Below, in pieces: positions 25,077-28,940 of a stretch of DNA of 28,940 nucleotides. This DNA is from RGIG4097 sp964367645 (GTDB taxonomy: Bacteria > Bacillota > Clostridia > Christensenellales > CAG-917). The translations under genes and the position numbers were made by a program. The stretch spans positions 1 to 28,940 of the forward strand of contig CAYIYN010000010.1 in the NCBI GenBank assembly GCA_964367645.1, read 5' to 3'. Every line of letters begins with the position of its first letter. The stretch's first letter is position 1. The notes under the pieces are model-generated. The model was not told the origin of the DNA. It saw only the letters and a list, made by a program, of their open reading frames with translations, and did not search any database.

Positions 25077-26585
25077 ATGAAATTCAATTATAAACGAACC
25101 GCTCTTTGCTCGTTGGCATTCGGTTGGATAGCTCTCTTTTGGGGCTCTTATGATAGTTTTATGCAGGTCGTGGACTACGGTGTCTATGGCCTTTCATCGT
25201 TTTGGCACGGCGTCATTGTCGCTGCCGACAACATATTGGGATTGCTTTTCCTCCCGCTTTTTGGAAGACTCTCCGACAATAGCAAAGGTGAACGCTGGGG
25301 AAAACGAAAACCTTTTATCGTGGGCGGCACAATCGTCAGCATGATAGGCTTTTCAGGTGTGTGTATCTTTGCTTCTTTGGGCAAGGCTTATTTTATACCT
25401 TTTTTAGTCTGCCTTATTGTGACGCTTGCCAGTATGGCGGCATACCGCTCTCCAGCTCTCGCGCTCGTGCCTGACGTCAACCCCGACAAATATCGCAGCA
25501 AAGCAAACGCTTTGTCAAACGCAGTTTCCGTTGTCACAACGGTTGTCGCTCTGGGGTTATTTGCAGGCCTGATGCCCCCCGTTTTTGACAACTTCTATGT
25601 TTACGGCGCGGCAATGGTCGCAATAACAATAGCAATGCTCATCTGGTTCTGCATTGCGGTCAAAGAGAAGAAATTCCGTGACGATATGTTGATTGAAAAC
25701 AGTTGCGCTTTGGATTTAGAACCCGCCGCTCCCGAAGAACAACAACTGCTTTGTCAAACCGACGTCTTAGAAGACGGCCCTTCGGAGTCGGAAACTCTTG
25801 CCTGTTCTGAATCACACGGCTTGGACGTCGTGTCGTTCAAAGAAGATTCGCTGCTTCATTTGCCCAGTTTCGACTCGGCTCTACAACATGAATCTTATCT
25901 TGCACGCCGCAAAGAGCGTTTGGAACAGAAGAAGGCGGGAAAGCCTTCCATTCGCGAGAATATCCCGTTTGAGCGCTTCTGCATTTTGGGCGCGGTATTT
26001 TGCTTTTATATGGCTTATAACGCACTCAGTTCCAATTTCATAACTTATGCCGAATTTGTGCTCAACTTCCCAAAGGGGCAGTCTATTATCCCTCTTATTT
26101 TGGCGCAACTTGCCGCGATGCTCGCATTCCCTCTCGCCAGTTATCTGGCAAACAAAATAGGGCGTAGGAACACAATCCTTATAGGCTTTACCCTAATGTT
26201 CATCGGCTTTGCCTCATCTATAGCTTTCGATTCGCCTCATCCCATTCTTTATATACTCTTTATGGTTCTCGGCGTGAGTTTCAGTTTTACCATTGTCAAT
26301 ATCTATCCTTTCTTTTTGGAAAACACCGGCGCGGATAAACTGGGCAAAGATACCGGCATATTCTCAGTTTCTATGACTCTTGCCATGGTCGTCACACCCA
26401 TACTTTCCGGCTATCTTATCGATATTGCCGACAATTGGTTCGGTGGCGGAGAGCACGACGGTTTCCGCATTCTTTTCCCATACTGTATGCTCTTCTTGCT
26501 GATTGCCTGCGGGTTGACGGCTCTTATAAAATCCAAACCCGGCGATTCACTCAAACTGAAACACTTTTCAAAGGGCGAAAAATAG
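25077..26585 (+). CDS. MFS transporter, GPH/SLC45-like (sugar-type)
   Basis: This 502-aa membrane protein begins MKFNYKRTALCSLAFGWIAL, like Firmicutes SLC45-type transporters. The loop after the second segment reads GRLSDNSKGERWGKRKPFIV, the MFS signature A-like Asp-Arg/Lys motif. YRSPALALVPD and the following RSKANALSN are further family signatures. A hydrophilic cytoplasmic loop at about residues 195-300 joins the two six-helix halves and is long and acidic. The substrate is probably a sugar or glycoside coupled to a cation, but this is only by family. rsmG begins one base after its stop, an odd pairing that suggests coupled expression rather than shared function. The promoter predicts that it lacks a leader. 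Confidence 0.88.
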   Translation: MKFNYKRTALCSLAFGWIALFWGSYDSFMQVVDYGVYGLSSFWHGVIVAADNILGLLFLPLFGRLSDNSKGERWGKRKPFIVGGTIVSMIGFSGVCIFASLGKAYFIPFLVCLIVTLASMAAYRSPALALVPDVNPDKYRSKANALSNAVSVVTTVVALGLFAGLMPPVFDNFYVYGAAMVAITIAMLIWFCIAVKEKKFRDDMLIENSCALDLEPAAPEEQQLLCQTDVLEDGPSESETLACSESHGLDVVSFKEDSLLHLPSFDSALQHESYLARRKERLEQKKAGKPSIRENIPFERFCILGAVFCFYMAYNALSSNFITYAEFVLNFPKGQSIIPLILAQLAAMLAFPLASYLANKIGRRNTILIGFTLMFIGFASSIAFDSPHPILYILFMVLGVSFSFTIVNIYPFFLENTGADKLGKDTGIFSVSMTLAMVVTPILSGYLIDIADNWFGGGEHDGFRILFPYCMLFLLIACGLTALIKSKPGDSLKLKHFSKGEK

Positions 26586-26586
26586 C

Positions 26587-27282
26587 ATGTCTTTAAACCG
26601 TCTTTTGTTATCCTCTCAAACCCTTGCCATTGGCGGAGTCGCACTGAGCGAATCTCAACTCGACATTCTCGAGGCATACTACGATGCGGTTATCGACGCC
26701 GGAAAAGATTTTAATCTTACCGCAATAACCCAAAAAGACGAATTTTTGGCAAAACACTATATCGACTCTTTCACCGCTCTTCCCTATATACCAAGCGGCG
26801 CAAAACTTCTCGACGTTGGTTCGGGTAGCGGTTTTCCTGCCTTTCCCCTTGCCGTCGCTCGCCCCGATATATCTGTTACCGCGCTCGATTCCACTGCAAA
26901 AAAAATGCATTTCGTCGGTGCAACCGCCCGCGCGTTAGGCGTTAAAAACCTCACCGTAACAGTCGGCAGGGCAGAAGACTTGCGCTCTTTATACGGCACT
27001 TTCGACATCGTTGTGGCACGCGCCGTCGCATCTCTTCCTATTCTTCTTGAAATTTGCACACCTCTGCTCAAAGTTGGAGGCTCGTTTATAGCCTATAAAA
27101 CCGATGAGTCTGAACTCGACATATCAAAATCTGCCGCAACAACCCTCTATTGCACCTACGCCGCGCATCACCTCTCTCTTCCTTCCGGCGATCGCCGTTG
27201 CCTTATTATCTTCAAAAAAACACGCCCAACCCCCGAAAAATACCCACGTCAATACGGTCAAATCAAACAAAAACCCCTGTAA
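26587..27282 (+). CDS. rsmG: 16S rRNA (guanine-527-N7) methyltransferase RsmG
   Basis: RsmG (GidB) adds a methyl group to G527 of 16S rRNA; its loss gives low-level streptomycin resistance. The family N-terminal LTAITQKDEFLAKHYIDS motif is followed by SAM-binding motif I LLDVGSGSGFPAFPLA (near residue 70), the acidic ALDST and the VARAVASLPILLE motif. The length is 231 aa. Translation is probably coupled to the MFS gene, with AAGGGCG in that gene's end as ribosome binding site. In many Firmicutes rsmG follows mnmG; here it is separated from mnmG and faces dnaA. Confidence 0.95.
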   Translation: MSLNRLLLSSQTLAIGGVALSESQLDILEAYYDAVIDAGKDFNLTAITQKDEFLAKHYIDSFTALPYIPSGAKLLDVGSGSGFPAFPLAVARPDISVTALDSTAKKMHFVGATARALGVKNLTVTVGRAEDLRSLYGTFDIVVARAVASLPILLEICTPLLKVGGSFIAYKTDESELDISKSAATTLYCTYAAHHLSLPSGDRRCLIIFKKTRPTPEKYPRQYGQIKQKPL

Positions 27283-27296
27283 TAGGAGTTTTTTAT
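27270..27296 (+). terminator. Terminator of rsmG
   Basis: AAAACCCCT and AGGAGTTTT form a 9-bp stem with one mismatch around GTAAT, followed by TT. It overlaps the rsmG stop. A second GC-rich hairpin with a wobble pair follows at about 27315-27348. Confidence 0.55.
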
Positions 27297-27378
27297 TGGT
27301 GGAATGTTTATTTACGCAAAGGGGGGTTTTTAAAAATGCCCCTTTTGCAAACCCCAAAACTTTCAATTTTTTATTTAG

Positions 27379-27412
27379 CCGAAAGTGTAAATTTGTGAAT
27401 CCACACTTTCGG
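27379..27412. terminator. 10-bp hairpin between convergent rsmG and dnaA
   Basis: CCGAAAGTGT (27379-27388) pairs perfectly with ACACTTTCGG (27403-27412) around a 14-nt loop. T-rich DNA follows on the plus strand. A further imperfect hairpin near 27453-27491 may end dnaA on the minus strand. Confidence 0.45.
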
Positions 27413-27529
27413 TTGATTTAAATTTATATTTTTTGAAAGTTTTGAAAAGGGGTGCGGAAGAAAGTTTTTGTCCGAAACGTTTCTCCCGCATTATTTCATA
27501 ATCAGCTTTAATTTAATTGTATGATTTGA

Positions 27530-27573
27530 AAGCTTATCTGTTAAGCAGATTTGCAAGCTTATCTGTTCAGCAG
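27530..27573. repeat. Short duplication of the dnaA 3' end
   Basis: AAGCTTATCTGTT(A/C)AGCAG occurs at 27530-27548 and 27555-27573, 25 bp apart with 18 of 19 bases identical. The right copy contains the last codons and stop of dnaA; the left copy lies just past the stop. Confidence 0.7.
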
Positions 27574-28926
27574 CATGTTTTTGATGTCCGCGACGACGAG
27601 TTTAATGCGTTTATCCGTTTTGATTTCCTCGCTTATTTTATCGCGGGCATGGATGATGGTTGTATAATCTCTGCCCCCGAACATTTGTCCGATATTAGCG
27701 AGCGTCATAGAAAGCAGTTCGGTAATAAGGTAAATGGCTATCATTCTCGGTTCTACGAGATTTTTGGTTTTGCGTTTGGAAAAGATGTCTTCCGTTGTAA
27801 TTTTGAAGTATTTGCAGACGGTTGTAATAATATCGCCGGCGTCAAGGACGTCCTTTTTCTCTTCTATAAAGTCTTGCAACGCGTCGTGCGCCATTTCTTT
27901 GGTATTAATTGGGTGGTTGGTGAGCGAACTGTAGAATATGATTTTGGTCAGAAGGCCTTCCATTTCGCGGATATTTGTTGTGGCGTTGTCGGCTATATAG
28001 GAGGCGACTTCGTCGGATAGGATAAATTTTTCCTGCGCCGCTTTATTTTTCAAAATGGCGATGCGGGTTTCGGTGTCGGGCACTTGTATATCGACGGTCA
28101 AGCCCCAAGCGAAGCGAGTTCTAAGTCGCTCTTCCAGAGTGGCTAGGTCTTTCGGTGCGCGGTCGGAGGTTAAAATTATTTGCTTGTTTGATTGATAGAG
28201 GTCGTTGAAGATGTGAAAAAACATTTCCTGCATAGCGGTTTTTCCAACCAAAAATTGTACGTCGTCTATCATAAGGACGTCGCACGCGCGATATTTCTCT
28301 CTGAATTTATTGCTTTCTTCGTTGCTCTTTTTTTGGAGAGTGGATATAAATTCATTGACTATGGTTTCGCTGTTTGCGTAGACGACGCTGTTACGGTGCG
28401 AATTTTTATGTAGATAATTGCCTATTGCATGCAAAAGGTGTGTTTTGCCCAAGCCAACGCCGCTGTATATAAAAAGCGGATTATATTTCCCGCCCGGATT
28501 TTCAGCAACTGTTTTTGCTGCGGCGAGCGCGTAATTATTTGATTGACCTTCTATAAAATTTTCAAAAGTGTATCTTTCTATAAACTGATTTCTTTTCTCT
28601 TCCGTCTGTTTTTTATCGTCAATGATAATACCGACGCCCGGAACAATTTCCGTTTGTTTTTCAAGATAATCCTTCTTTTTGGAGGCGGTAATTATATCTA
28701 TGTCGCTAACGGTGGGATTTAATCCCACAATTATTTCTTTTATCTGATCGCGGTATCTTTCGTCGATTGTTTTTTTTGCCGATGCCGTTTCGGCTGCAAG
28801 CACAAAAACACTTCCACAAAAACAAACAGGCTCAAGTCTTTCGACCCAAACCTCATAACTTATCGCTTGCATTGTCTTTGACAATTCGTTTTTTGCTTCT
28901 GCCCAGAATTCTTCTTTCCCAATCAT
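27559..28926 (-). CDS. dnaA: Chromosomal replication initiator protein DnaA
   Basis: DnaA binds DnaA boxes at oriC and melts the origin as an ATP-bound filament. Domain I starts MIGKEEFWAEAKNELSKTMQ; domain III carries Walker A GVGLGKTHLLHAIGN and Walker B VLMIDDVQFL; domain IV is the helix-turn-helix DNA-binding domain. The recognition motif reads GGRDYTTIIHA, with Tyr where almost all DnaA have His (GGRDHTTV). The 455-aa length is normal. The usual downstream dnaN is missing; the gene is convergent with rsmG instead. No ribosome binding site is seen before the ATG, and TATAAT lies seven bases upstream. Confidence 0.97.
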   Translation of the reverse strand: MIGKEEFWAEAKNELSKTMQAISYEVWVERLEPVCFCGSVFVLAAETASAKKTIDERYRDQIKEIIVGLNPTVSDIDIITASKKKDYLEKQTEIVPGVGIIIDDKKQTEEKRNQFIERYTFENFIEGQSNNYALAAAKTVAENPGGKYNPLFIYSGVGLGKTHLLHAIGNYLHKNSHRNSVVYANSETIVNEFISTLQKKSNEESNKFREKYRACDVLMIDDVQFLVGKTAMQEMFFHIFNDLYQSNKQIILTSDRAPKDLATLEERLRTRFAWGLTVDIQVPDTETRIAILKNKAAQEKFILSDEVASYIADNATTNIREMEGLLTKIIFYSSLTNHPINTKEMAHDALQDFIEEKKDVLDAGDIITTVCKYFKITTEDIFSKRKTKNLVEPRMIAIYLITELLSMTLANIGQMFGGRDYTTIIHARDKISEEIKTDKRIKLVVADIKNMLLNR

Positions 28927-28933
28927 ATGTCCA

Positions 28934-28939
28934 ATTATA
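28934..28939 (-). promoter_or_regulatory. Possible dnaA -10 element
   Basis: TATAAT on the minus strand lies seven bases before the dnaA ATG. The -35 region is outside the window. If real, transcription would start one base before the ATG. Confidence 0.35.
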
Positions 28940-28940
28940 A

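Overview
The window looks like chromosomal, origin-proximal DNA from a low-to-moderate GC Gram-positive bacterium, probably an uncultured member of the Clostridia (Bacillota). Three things point there: the gene order rpmH-rnpA-yidD-yidC-jag-mnmE-mnmG, a lipoprotein-type YidC, and purine-rich ribosome binding sites. The genus cannot be read from the sequence.

Layout. Bases 1-430 hold no gene, but do hold a terminator and a promoter-hairpin-terminator unit that may encode a small RNA of about 85 nt. Bases 431-6453 form one tight minus-strand operon for ribosomal protein L34, RNase P protein, membrane insertion factors, the RNA-binding protein Jag/KhpB and the two tRNA-U34 modification proteins, read from a near-consensus promoter at 6528-6557. 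argS and ychF (minus) follow, then uppP (plus, with its own strong terminator), a cytoplasmic GH13 alpha-glucosidase (minus), and the gyrB-gyrA operon (minus). Divergent from gyrB is a translationally coupled pair for surface proteins, one with fibronectin-III-like modules and one lipoprotein with an acidic Gly/Asp/Pro linker. A PAQR/hemolysin III membrane protein comes next.

Bases 20181-23220 are a 3-kb stretch with no convincing gene. It carries three tandem-repeat arrays (5 x 22-23 bp, 3 x exactly 80 bp, 3 x about 30 bp), three parS centromere sites (one a perfect 16-mer), and an inversion of base skew next to the parS cluster. This is the most interesting part of the window and is probably a chromosome-segregation locus, possibly part of the replication origin.

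The right end has luxS and mtnN (minus; SAH detoxification and AI-2 synthesis), an MFS sugar-type transporter with a promoter that predicts a leaderless mRNA, rsmG coupled to it, and dnaA (minus, convergent with rsmG). dnaN, recF, parA, parB and noc are absent, so the classical Firmicutes origin cluster is present but broken up. DnaA also has Tyr where the DNA-recognition motif usually has His.
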